From: Haberlea rhodopensis
Lineage: Eukaryota > Streptophyta > Magnoliopsida > Lamiales > Gesneriaceae
DNA: 64,000 nt
NCBI GenBank assembly: GCA_907163345.1
Contig: CAJQUN010000001.1
Location: 2,914,001 to 2,978,000, forward strand
Direction: 5' to 3'
The translations under genes were made by a program, and so were the position numbers. Each line of letters begins with the position of its first letter. The stretch's first letter is position 1. Positions 53,726 through 64,000 of this stretch are shown here, one piece after another. The notes below the pieces were generated by a model, which was not told where the DNA came from, made no database searches, and saw only the letters and a list, made by a program, of their open reading frames with translations.

Positions 53726-56700
53726 ATGGGTACTGGTGTATCGAAGAACACAGATAGCAGCAGCGCCAATGGAAGCGAAGACAGAGAAGACCAAGGTGGC
53801 GGCCAACTATTCGTTTCTCTCAAAATGGAAAATTACAAGCTCAAAGGAGAACTCATACCCCATGTCTATGGCTCTGTGCCGCTAGTCGGCTCCTGGGATC
53901 CCTCCAAAGCTGTATGTTTACCATCGCCATTGTGTTTCACGATTGGCATCAAAATTTTGTTTCCAAATAATCGTATTGTGCTCCCTTTTGGTTTTACCGA
54001 TTTAATTACCTCTGTAAAATCATAAACAGCTCTCTATGGAACGTGAGTCGACGTCTATGTGGGAATTAAGTTTTGTTGTACCCTCGAACCATGGTAAATT
54101 ATAGTCAAATTTGTAGTCTTGGAAACTCGTTTCTCCAATTTTTATTTATTTATTATTTTTTTTGTGTTTCAATTTCTTACTCCAATTTTAATTTTCATTT
54201 TATTAACAGAGACATTGGATTTTAAGTTTTTGTTGAAGCCCAAGTATAGCAGCAGTCCCTATATTGTGGAAGAAGGTCCAAACAGGCAATTGACAGGGGG
54301 TACATTACAAGGGGACCGGAGGTTGGCTGTGCTTAAATTGACTGGTGATGAGATTCTTGAGTACAAAGTATTCATTAAAGCGGATAGGGTATCTCCATTT
54401 GATCTCGCAGCCAGTTGGAGAGCATATCAGGAGAATTTTCAGCCATCAACTGTTCGTGGAATCCCAGATGTCAGCATAAATTCGGCTGCTGAAACCAGCG
54501 TTGAGGTGATAAAGAGAACAATTCAACTTGCTCAATGAACTGTTTGCATACTATCTTGTATTCTCTTGCAGTTACTGTTTTATTCCTAAATCCATCTTAA
54601 ACTTTTTGCTATGGAATCAAGTTGTGTTATCTGCAAGCTTGTTTTATAGGCATCCAGCAAATGATAGAGGTGACTGAGGACAGCAGGTTTTTTGTGAGGC
54701 CTAAGAAGTTTATTTTGCTGAAGTTTGGTTTGTTCTAAATTTGACATAAGCTTGTACGTGATTGTAAGAAGTATCAAAATGAAGCACTTTTATCTGATTT
54801 TGTATGCTATCAACTGATTTTTATTACTTATTAGATTTCCCTTATGTAAGGCTTTTATAAGTTCCTATGCATGAAATTTCTTAGGTTGGATTGCTTATAG
54901 TCTAGCAATTATTTTATTTATTTTACTCCTATACAGAATGGATCTTCAGCCAGTTTGGAGCTTGATCTTGAGCACTATGTTGTCCCAGCTCCAATAACAT
55001 CTGCAAATTCTGGTCTGATTTATGCAGCTAACATGACAGAAACTCCCAGATCACTTAGTCGTGCCGGGATGTTTTCTAAAAGTGATGGTTCTAGCGGTAC
55101 ATTACATTACAAAAGAGACATTGGTACTTCTGCTGATAGGACCACGACATCAATGGTTTTGTTATTTTCTTTACATATATTATATGATTCATATTTTTTT
55201 CATCTTATCAGATATTTCTGTCGTGTTTGTTCTTTATAAAAGCTTGTGAGGAAAAACTTATATTATTAGATGAGACTGAGCACAATACAAGAGATTACAA
55301 GATTTATATGATGATTTACATGCAAATTAGATTTAAGATAATTCCTCGAATTATCTCCACTTTGCAGCCTCTCCTTTATAAACCTCCACTCTACTTCAAT
55401 GTGTTTCATCCTGTCATGCTGAAAAGGTTATGAGTGATGGCTGTTACTGACTCTCTGTCACAAAGTAGTCTCATAGGTCATTCCCACTTGATATTCAGAT
55501 CCTCTAAGGTTGTTTTTATCCATAGTCTCACCTATTCTCATTGCGATTTCTCTAAATTCTACCTCAGCTCTTGAGCTGGCTACTGTATTTTACGTCTTAC
55601 ATCTCCATGTTATGAGATGGCTCCAAGAAAGGTACAATTGCCAGAAGTAGGTTTCGGTTTGACGGGTTAGTTTGCATATCTGCATTTACTTGAAGACCAT
55701 AACCATTGTTTCTCCTGGATAAAATGCCTTTACCAGGATTTATTTATAGGTCTAAAACCATATTTACCGCCTGAAAATGAACGTTTCCATAGGTTGGTTT
55801 TCATTTGCTTCATCAAGCTTGTGATTTGGATTAATCGGTGTTGATGCACATTTGCATTCCGATTTCCCGTTTCTCTCAAAATATCTATTGCATACTTCTA
55901 TTGTGAGATGAGGATGCATACAGTGGAAATGTCTCCTTCAATTTCCACATAGTACTTCAATTTTACAAGTTATTTTATCTCCGGTTCTCTAGCCAGACAT
56001 TTCTTCAGGGCTTTGTTTCCCTCGTCATCATTTCTTGTAACACCCGTCCAACCGGAATCCTGGAACGTAAGAGACGAGTTGCCCACCGTGATCATTGCTA
56101 ATCACAAGACTCTTATCCTACTTAGAATTATGCAGTTGTTTAAATTTATAATCTTTCCCAATGGAGAATATCATTTACTCCTATATTGATCCCTTTTCTT
56201 CCGCAATGTTGTTTTTATCCAAGACTGTAACCTGATATTTTTCTGTTAGGGAATGGAAGTCATTGTCCCAGAGCTGGCAAAATTGCCTACAGGATCTGGT
56301 TTGGTCGAGTCGAAGTCAGTTGGAACTTTTTCATCTTTGCAAAAGCAAGAAGGTCACAGGGGACTCTTTGTGGATAGAGGGGTAGGATCTCCTAGACTTG
56401 CAAAATCGGCAAGTACAACAACATTCATGGTTGATCTCAAACTTGATTCAGAATCCAAGGTTTGTAGCAACCTTCTAGTACAAAACTGAAAATGTGTATC
56501 TTTGATTCGTTGTCCACTGAAATTGCTTACTCTAACTCATTACTCATTGTTTGTTGTTAGAACTCTATGCCAGCAGCTGCAGGAGCAGTTGCAGCGGCTG
56601 CTGTTGCAGATCAGATGCTTGGGCCGAAGGAGGATAGACACCTGGCCATTGTCCTTGTATATTCCTGAAATATTTTGTTGATACTTAGTCAAGTTCCATG

Positions 56701-59700
56701 TTCTCTTTTCAGTGCTTTTCAGTCTTACTGTGATTGTACTAAACATTTATTCTCCTATTTAAATTGTTCAAAATCAGAGGAACTAGGAAGATTTCCTTAT
56801 GTGCTTGTTTTGAAGTTGTCAGTTGGATTCCTGAATTTTACTGGTTAGTGAAATGTCTAATGAATTTATGACTGCTACAGGTTGGGTTGCCAGCTCGTGG
56901 CAAAACATTCACCGCAGCTAAACTTACTCGGTATCTTCGTTGGTTAGGTCATGACACCAAACACTTCAATGTTGGGAAGGTAATCTTTTTTGTGTGTTTT
57001 TTATTCCTCTTCATTATTCTTGTGGAATATCTAATCATGGAATCTGGTTGAATGATGTGTTTTTGATTCAGTATCGGCGACTAAAGCATGGAACTAATCA
57101 GGTACTATCAATTGGTGAACTCGCCTATCTTTTTTTTTTTTGATCGGGCAAATAAAACTATAATAATAAAAGTACCAGGGGTACTTGAAAATACAAATAG
57201 TTTAGAATACAAAGTCGACAGTAGGAAAAAATGAAAATCCCAGATAAATTATAAAGCTAATAAACGTATCCTCGACTCTTTTCTCCAATCTAAGAAAGAG
57301 TAACTCGAAGTCGAATTCCCTCTATTGGTAACCCAAAACCAAGATCTAAAGATGATTAATTCCACTAAATATTCTGCCGTTGCACGGGTCCCTTGAAATA
57401 TAAGATTATTCCGGCTATTCCATATTGTCGCAATGACCGTGCTCCAAATAGTAAGCCATCCTTTCCGGCCTTTTTTGGATACCCATATTGGGTTTTAGGA
57501 TTCCTTTTAACACTCCTCGAAGGAAGCTGCCAAATTTATTTGATGATAAAATTTATCGTACATACCATCTTTTGGCTACCTTTTATTATATTACAAATTT
57601 ATTATGCAGGCGGCAGATTTTTTTAGAGGTGACAATCCAGAAGGCTTGGAAGCTCGGAATGAGGTAAATTTATATGTTCCATTTAAAATTTGTAATTATG
57701 TGTTGTGTCTATCGAATTAGTATTAGATTTGATCTACCACTATCAGCTAATATCATTATATCCTTACATGAGCTAAGTCACAATCTTGGAATTTTCTTTT
57801 CCTGCTCAATATTGTTTGCTGATATTTGATAATACTGGTCATTCTAGATTTAAAAAGTAACTCACTTTCTTGCACCTCGTTGCTAAGCTTCTAATGTTTG
57901 AGACATCCTTAATTAAGATTTATTTTCAAATTTTCAATTATTTTATTGGTTTTCTCAATTCACCCATGCTTAAAAATTGAAAAAGAGTAATATTAATCAT
58001 TTTTGCTTTTCCCCCCTCGCTCCCCGCTTTCCCCCTGTTCTGCACAACATTGTATGATAGATAAATGTAGGGAATGAAACTCAAGATGTTTTGATTCCAG
58101 TCTCCCCATGTTACCTTCCCAGTATCACATTTTAGCTGTTAATATTCAATGAGATGCCGTACGTGCTAGCATTTGCAGTTTAGCACATGCCATTAATTTC
58201 ACGATGTTTTGAGGGTTGTATATCTGTACTTATAACAAGTAAGTAAGCAACCTATTGAACATTAGTAAAATCTGAGGCCTTAACATGCTACAATTACTAT
58301 CTTACGCACCTTATATTACTTTTAAGGAAAGGGCATGAAAGCTTGCTTCTATACTTGGACCCAAAAGACTGCATCAAATAATGAAATATTGTTATACAAA
58401 TGTAGTATCAAATGTGTATGCATGGGCTATATGTACTCATGACAATAATAATAATAATAATAATATTAATATTAATATCGTTATTGTGTTTTAGCTTTAT
58501 TAATCCTCCAAGTGTTCGTTCTTTCAAACAGTCTTTTTGTGTGTGAATATTCTTCCATTTATATTTTTGCCTATAACAAAGCGCAAATTTTGAACTCATT
58601 TGCGTTTTTCTTTTGTTTTCTTAATTTTTGTTTATAAGCTAAACGAACTTTTTTCTTTGCTCAAAGTTTTAATTCATGACCTGCTACTAGGTAGCAGCAC
58701 TTGCAATGGAAGATATGATATCTTGGATGCAAGACGGTGGCCAGGTCAATCATTTCAGTTTGTTGTAGTGCACTTTATTTTTCTCCTTTTTAATAATGCT
58801 TTTTCGGGTTGTGTTTAGGTAGGTATATTTGATGCCACTAACAGTACCAGAAAAAGAAGGAATATGCTAATGAAAATGGCTGAAGGCAAATGCAAGGTAC
58901 ACTAAGTTTTGGATGTCCGTATGAATGAATTTGTTAATAGTCACTTTAATGTCAACTCTTTTTCAACAAAATCTTTTGTATATGTTCTGATGTGGTTGAC
59001 ATGCATGGCAAAAAGATTGTTGCATTGAAGCCATCTGTGGAGCTCCTTTTAGCACTTACCTTTCCAAATTACTTTGGGTGTTCTGAGGCCGTGGTATGGG
59101 GGACCAAAAAGGAGGTTAGATTACCGGGAGAATATAGCGGTCCATCTAACGTATAAGTGGTCGGCTTCTGGCTCCAGGCTTAGAGTCAATGGAGCAGTTA
59201 ATTTAAATCTCTTGTTGTCAGTCATTGACCCAAGTAGGAGGAAGGTGTGACTTGCCTGAGAAATCAACATATTTTAAATAGATGATTACTGTTTTCTTTG
59301 AAAGTGAATATGGAGCTAGGTTTGCTACTGGACCTCGAGTTGTCAGTTCAATGATTCTTTTCTTCTAGCGGTTATCAAAGATTACTTTTATTTGGACGCC
59401 TGCCATTTTAGAAGGCTGCTTATATGCCTACCAGCCTGGTGCTATGTAATCGAGAAACATAGCTGGTACAGGAACGACTTACTTTTTCTTCATGCGCAAT
59501 GTCAGTTCCCAAACCCAAATCTTACAGTGTTCTCGATGACTCAAATGTCTGCAAATCTAAATGATTAAAAACTTAGTCCAATAGTATTCTAGAACCCAAA
59601 GATAAGTTTCCTCCTAAATACTGAACTGCAAATTAAATACTGAATTAAACACCACAATACTACATCAGCACTTCCTGGATTTCCAGTGTGTTCTTTAAAT

Positions 59701-60153
59701 TATACGATTAGTGTTGAACCTTTCCGTGGGTATCTGACATGTGCGGAATGTTCTTTACTTGCAGATTTTTTTTTTGGAGACATTATGTAATGATAGACAA
59801 ATAATTGAGAGAAATATACGTCTCAAAGTTCAACAGAGCCCAGATTATGCTGAAGAGTATGAATATGAGATATTTTCTTGTTATGATGTGCACCATAGTT
59901 ATATGTTGTGATTTCTGATATATTTCAGGCCAGATTATGAAGCAGGGTATCATGACTTTAAAGTCAGACTTGAGAATTATGAAAAGGTAGATCCTGCAAA
60001 CATGCTTTGTTTGCCCACTCTTTATTGTTGAAGTTTTCTGTGATGAATGCTATGATCCGCAGTTTTCCTTTTCTGCAGGTTTATGAGCCAGTAGAGGAAG
60101 GCTCCTATATCAAAATGATTGATATGGTCAGTGGCCATGGTGGACAAATTCAG
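53726..60153 (+). CDS. F2KP: 6-phosphofructo-2-kinase/fructose-2,6-bisphosphatase, N-terminal and kinase part (continues past window)
   Basis: Exons: 53726-53911, 54030-54093, 54210-54505, 54937-55155, 56250-56459, 56561-56656, 56881-56979, 57072-57101, 57610-57663, 58691-58744, 58819-58896, 59765-59856, 59929-59986, 60079-60153. All are GT-AG and in phase, giving 537 codons of an expected total of about 740. The cytosolic bifunctional enzyme makes and breaks fructose-2,6-bisphosphate, the signal that steers carbon between sucrose and starch. A plant-specific N-terminus with a starch-binding CBM20-type domain (HVYGSVPLVGSWDPSKA, then ETLDFKFLLKP) comes first. It is followed by a linker and the kinase, with P-loop GLPARGKT (359-366) and FDATNSTR (about 440-447). 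The N-terminal MGTG start could be myristoylated (inference). The bisphosphatase exons lie beyond the LINE and outside the window. Exon 4 boundaries are the least certain. Confidence 0.93.
57130..57545 (-). mobile_element. 5'-truncated L1 LINE, antisense, in F2KP intron 8
   Basis: A poly-T run (57130-57141) then TGATCGGGCAAATAAAA is the complement of an L1 3' end like that at 48105-48130. The minus strand encodes KGRKGWLTIWSTVIATIWNS then RNNLIFQGTRA, matching the last part of ORF2 of the intron 22 LINE (GRKEWMTIWQTILWTIWLAR). Only the C-terminal zf-RVT end of ORF2 is present. The left (5') end of the LINE, at about 57545, is approximate and no target duplication was resolved. Confidence 0.78.
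57664..58690. other. F2KP intron 9, with (AAT)n microsatellite
   Basis: A 1 kb AT-rich intron with no mobile-element borders noticed. A trinucleotide run, (AAT)n then ATTAAT units, lies at about 58443-58478. Confidence 0.5.
58897..59764. other. F2KP intron 11, nothing recognised
   Basis: About 870 bp of noncoding sequence between the FDATNSTR exon and the FLETLCND exon. No repeat or coding remnant was seen. Confidence 0.4.
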
Positions 60154-60526
60154 GTAAGGATCCACGCTCTCTTTTACTGTAATTTGATTAGCCATATTTC
60201 GCATGGGTAATGTGAGCAAGGTGACTTCTATATGATCTAATTACCATCAACAGAAATGAACAAACAACAATTTGTACTTTCGCAAAATGATACTAGAAAT
60301 CCTTTTTAGCCTCTATTAACTTTGAAAAAAATATTGATAGGATCCTGTCTCGAACTGGATTGATGATGTCATTCCTTCTGTTAGTGTAGATTTGCAGATT
60401 GTATCTGGTATATGCGGATCAAAACTTATCATAATCGCTTTGATGATCCACTAGTTTTGGAGTCGACTCCAATATCTTCAATTAGTTTTAGATCACAGTT
60501 TCTTAAAACACTCTTGAAGTGGCAAG

Positions 60527-62458
60527 ATGGAGCACCTAGCCCTAGTGAGAGAAAATTTGAGAGGTAAGGCAAAAAATTTCCCTAACCCTAACCCTAATCT
60601 GCGCGAAAGAGCATCTCAGCAGCGCCCATATCCCAAACTGCATTTCCCAACCCATTCCGAGAGAGAGAGAGCCTCCCCTAGCCACCATGTTACTTCGATT
60701 GAGCACGGCAAAGGCAGTATCAGCAAGCCCTTAAGAACGGCGTATCAAACCAAGCAACAGCGCAGTATACCGGAATATCAGAGGCGATTCCATGAAGACA
60801 CCACCCCTTTCTTCTTCACTAACTTTCCCGAGGAATGGCACACTTCGGAAATGCATAAGACGTTCCAAAAACTGGGCGCTGTCCGTGAAGTTTTTGTACC
60901 CTCGAAGCGTGATATCAGAGGGAAGAAATTTGGATTCGTCAGATTTAAGGGTGTGGTGGATGCAACTAGGCTGGTGGATGCAACTAGGCTGGAGGCTGAG
61001 TTGAATCAAAGCTGGATTGGGTCATACAAAATAAGAGCAAATAGAGCAAGATTTGATAGATCCTCAAAGATGGTTAATATCAACACGTATCCTAAACTGA
61101 TACCTGAAGGTAAAATGGGCAACCTGAATGGAAAATCGTATGCGGATATCATCCAAGACAACAACAATACCAAGGCTAGCAATGTGTCAACTATTGATCC
61201 TATACAAGGAGCAGTATTGCATTTCCACACAAGGAAAGAAGAAAGGGAATGGATCGAGGGCTGCATTGTGGGAAAACTTCATAAATCGGAGGATAGATTG
61301 AGTGCCCAGCAAGACCTCACTCTTAACGGATATGGAAATGCCAGAATTATACCTCTTGGCGGACCTATGGTTATCATCTATGCAGACAACAAACAAATCC
61401 TACTGGACCTATTAACAGAGGAAAACAATTGGTTGGGTCTGTGGTTTAACGAAATGTGTATTTGGAGTGAGTCAATGAACAATTATCCTCGGGAAGTATG
61501 GGTTAATTGCAAGGGTGTGCCATCCCACGCATGGAACCTGAGATTCTTCAGTTGGTTAGCAGGCACCATGGGAAAGCTGTTGACAGTGAGCGAGGAAACT
61601 TTAAACAAAGAAAGAATGGATTGTGGAAGATTCCTAATATCGACACATTCTTTGGCATTTATCAACAAAGTAATCAGAATTAATATTGATGGCTCTGCAG
61701 TTGATATTCGAGTAATGGAGGATATCATCAACCATAATAACCGAGAGTCTGAGGCAGAGGTATCAGATCGTAAGGGCCGGTATAATCATAACAGGGATAC
61801 ACCGAACTCTCCATCGTCGCAATCTTATTCGTCGAATGAAGTGATATAGGAAACGGTATGGCCAGAAGAAGAAGTGGAAATAGAAAAAGGCAAAGTGCGG
61901 AGTGATGGAGAATCGGATTCGATAACCATGGAAGCAGTAAGGGAAGTTAAGGATATGGCTTTGAATTTGGGACTACAAGAATTCATTAACAAATCTGAGG
62001 ACATCCCAGAAGGTACTCGAGTCAAGATCCTCGAAGAAGAGCAAACAAAAAACTATGACAGAAAAACTTGGGGTCACAAAAGTATGGATGAAGAGGACAA
62101 CGATGTTCACCAGGCCAAGACCCCAACGAAAATGACTGAGAAGATGCCAGAGGATGATTTCCTAAGATTCGAAACCACATATCAGAGAAGGAGGGATTAT
62201 GAACCACCACATCCCACATCTATTCTTTGTAGAGGCGTACCAACAACATCCTATACTGATTTTATGTCAAAAGATCAGGACCAAATTGGGGAGGCAACTG
62301 AGTTATGGAACATTGGGAAGCGAATTAGGATAATAGGCACAGGGAATGATAAGGAAATCATTCAAAGATTAATGGAAATGGAAAAAAGAGATGTGCAAGC
62401 TTTTGGAGAAACAGAAATGAGAAATCTAGAGGTTGGGGATGCTGAGGTTATCCAATGA
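60527..62458 (+). pseudogene. ORF1 of the second L1 LINE, one premature stop
   Basis: It reads from ATG 60527 to TAG at 61847-61849, then in the same frame to TGA 62456-62458. The stop replaces a CAG (Gln) seen in the other copy, so one transition broke it. The RRM (FFFTNFPEEWHTSEMHKTF, GKKFGFVRF) is followed by an 18 bp in-frame tandem duplication (60956-60973 and 60974-60991) encoding VDATRL twice. The C-terminal half matches ORF1 of the first LINE (GPMVIIYADNKQIL, WVNCKGVPSHAWN). Confidence 0.88.
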
Positions 62459-64000
62459 AGATAGTGAGCTTTAATGTTAGAGGCTTAGGGGGAAGGGGCA
62501 AAAAAAAGGGAGTTGCGATCTCTGGTTTTGAAGGAGAACATTGACTTTCTTTGTTTGCAAGAAACCAAACTGGATCTTATAACTAAGGAATTTTGCAAAA
62601 CCATTTGGCGAGACGAAGAATTTAATTGGGTTTATAAAGGAGCTATGGGTGCAGCAGGGGGATTGCTTTGTATTTGGCGTCAATCTGCATTTGAAATGAT
62701 CAGTTGTTGGGGTGAAGATGGAATACTGGGAGTTGAAGGTCTATGGGGTAAGGAAAAAACAAAGTGCAACATTATAAATGTCTACTCCTCAAGTGACATA
62801 ACACTAAAAAGGGAGCTATGGGAGAAGATACTCAACAGACTCAATGGGGAGGTGGATGCAAGGTGGTGTGTATGTGGCGATTTCAATGCCATTAGATCTA
62901 GAAATTAAAGGCGAGGCCGTAATGCAATCCCTCATAGCAGAGATAATTCAGAATTCGATGATTTCATCAATAGTTCGGGTCTCATGGATCTACCATTGAT
63001 TGGGAGAAAGTACACTTGGTATAGACCGGACGACACATGTGTGAGTCGATTGGATAGATTCCTTATTTCAGACAATTGGTATCGAGAATGGCCAAATCTG
63101 ACTCAATGGGGACTGAAGAGAACTTTTTCTGATCACTGTGCAATTATGCTTAAAACACACTTGGCAGATTGGGGACCAAAACCGTTCAGAGTAATCGACT
63201 CTTGGTTCGAACATTCTGAATTTAAGACTTTTGTGGAGAAGGAATGGCAAACCTTTTCTGTACATGGTTGGGGTGGTTTTAAACTGAAAGAGAAACTGAA
63301 ACTTTTGAAAAATAGCCTCAAGACTTGGAATAAAGATGTATTTGGCAGATTGGAGAATAATATCCATATCATCAAGGAAAAAATTCAAGAATGGGATCTG
63401 ATTTTGGATCGAAGAGATTTAACAGCGGAAGAAGCGAGCTCACATAGGTTGGAATTTAACAATCTTAAAAATCAGATCCGTATGAAAGACACTCTGTTAT
63501 TTCAAAAAGCAAGAATTCGATGGATACAAAATGGGGATGTAAATTCAAGCTTTTTCCATAAGTATGTTAACCGCAGAAGGAAGAGGAACGAAATTGTGGG
63601 GCTGAATGTTGACGGTCAATGGATTGATACGGTGCAGGGAATCAAGGATGGAATACGGAACCATTTCTTGAATTTATTCAGCCAGGAAGTATGGGATCGT
63701 CCGAAGATACACGATATTCAATTCCATCGAGTAGGAGAATCAGACAATCTACTTTTGACAACGAAATTTTCAGAAGAGGAGATCAAAAGGGCAGTATGGA
63801 ATTGTGATAGCACAAAGAGTCCTGGACCGGATGGGTACAATATGGGATTCATCAAAAAATTCTGGCACATTTTAAAACATGATTTCTTGAGCTTTTTTGA
63901 CGATTTCCATAAGAACGGGAAGCTTGTTAGAGGTACCAATCCTTCTTTCATGGTCTTAATACCTAAGAAAGATAATCCCACTGTAATCGGGGAATTTCGG
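62455..64000 (+). pseudogene. ORF2 start of the second L1 LINE, frameshifted, truncated by window
   Basis: It starts at ATG overlapping the ORF1 stop (ATGA at 62455-62458). An extra base in an A-rich run near 62500 shifts the frame. The endonuclease then reads LCLQETKLDLITKEF, CGDFNAIRS, and stops at about 62908 (GAA to TAA). Later frames give FSDHCAIML, KSPGPDGYNMGFIKKFW and the beginning of the FRPIS motif at the window edge. Confidence 0.88.

Larger units (their letters stand above)
60510..64000 (+). mobile_element. Second RRM-type L1 LINE, decayed, in F2KP intron 14, cut by window end
   Basis: It is collinear with the LINE at 42399-48130 from the ORF1 start through endonuclease to the first RT blocks, where the window ends. 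The 5' border is set only roughly because the short leader differs. Same orientation as F2KP. Point stops and frameshifts in both ORFs make it inactive. It belongs to the same family, since both the ORF1/ORF2 overlap and most protein positions agree. Confidence 0.9.

Noticed and set aside
55227..56489. An extra F2KP exon at 55240-55440 from the open frame there
   Set aside because: Its translation does not match the F2KP linker. Joining 55155 to 56250 keeps phase and gives the expected VIVPE segment.
1..64000. CRISPR arrays, bacterial operons, phage or plasmid functions
   Set aside because: Introns with GT-AG borders, plant gene families and retrotransposons show nuclear plant DNA. The tandem repeats found are not spaced short repeats.

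Overview
The window is nuclear DNA of a flowering plant, most likely a eudicot. It contains GT-AG introns, plant-type Ty1/copia elements primed by initiator-Met tRNA, plant L1 LINEs, hAT MITEs and tRNA-derived SINEs. Two host genes can be read exon by exon. One is an ABCG31/PDR3-type full-size ABC transporter. The other is the plant bifunctional 6-phosphofructo-2-kinase/fructose-2,6-bisphosphatase (F2KP). I cannot name the species.

Layout. Positions 1-490 hold the last exon of an unrecognised gene. Positions 490-11368 are intergenic. They contain a 3.9 kb copia element lacking its integrase core (1105-5011, TSD GTACA), a fold-back repeat with a hAT MITE nested inside it (5601-6262, MITE 5695-6007), a second fold-back copy (about 7955-8145), AT-rich DNA with direct repeats, a perfect hairpin, and two SINEs just upstream of the transporter. 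The ABCG31 gene runs from 11369 to 49329 on the + strand. I reconstruct 24 exons whose phases join without error into 1419 codons plus a stop, close to the usual length of about 1420 residues. The gene is about nine times longer than its coding sequence because four introns are loaded with transposons. Intron 4 holds an antisense copia derivative. Intron 5 holds a Helitron-like element, a long inverted-repeat element and a 7.1 kb copia element. Intron 20 holds a MITE, an antisense RTE-type LINE piece and a gypsy piece. Intron 22 holds a tiny truncated LINE, a 4 kb copia element and a 5.7 kb near-intact L1 LINE with an 18 bp TSD.

Positions 49330-53725 are intergenic, with a GC-rich 100 bp tandem repeat and probable LTR debris. 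F2KP starts at 53726. Fourteen exons (537 codons) cover the starch-binding N-terminus and the kinase domain. A second L1 LINE lies after exon 14 and runs off the window, so the bisphosphatase half lies outside.

The most unusual structure is in the intron 5 copia element. Its R/U5 LTR segment, primer-binding site, leader and gag region occur three times in tandem with a 1048 bp period and are almost identical. This gives three primer-binding sites and three identical 195-residue gag reading frames in front of one decayed pol. Also notable are the conserved 4 bp stop-start (ATGA) overlap between ORF1 and ORF2 in both L1 LINEs, and a leader shared by two copia elements with unrelated LTRs. No gene system beyond two metabolic/transport genes in a transposon-rich setting is evident.
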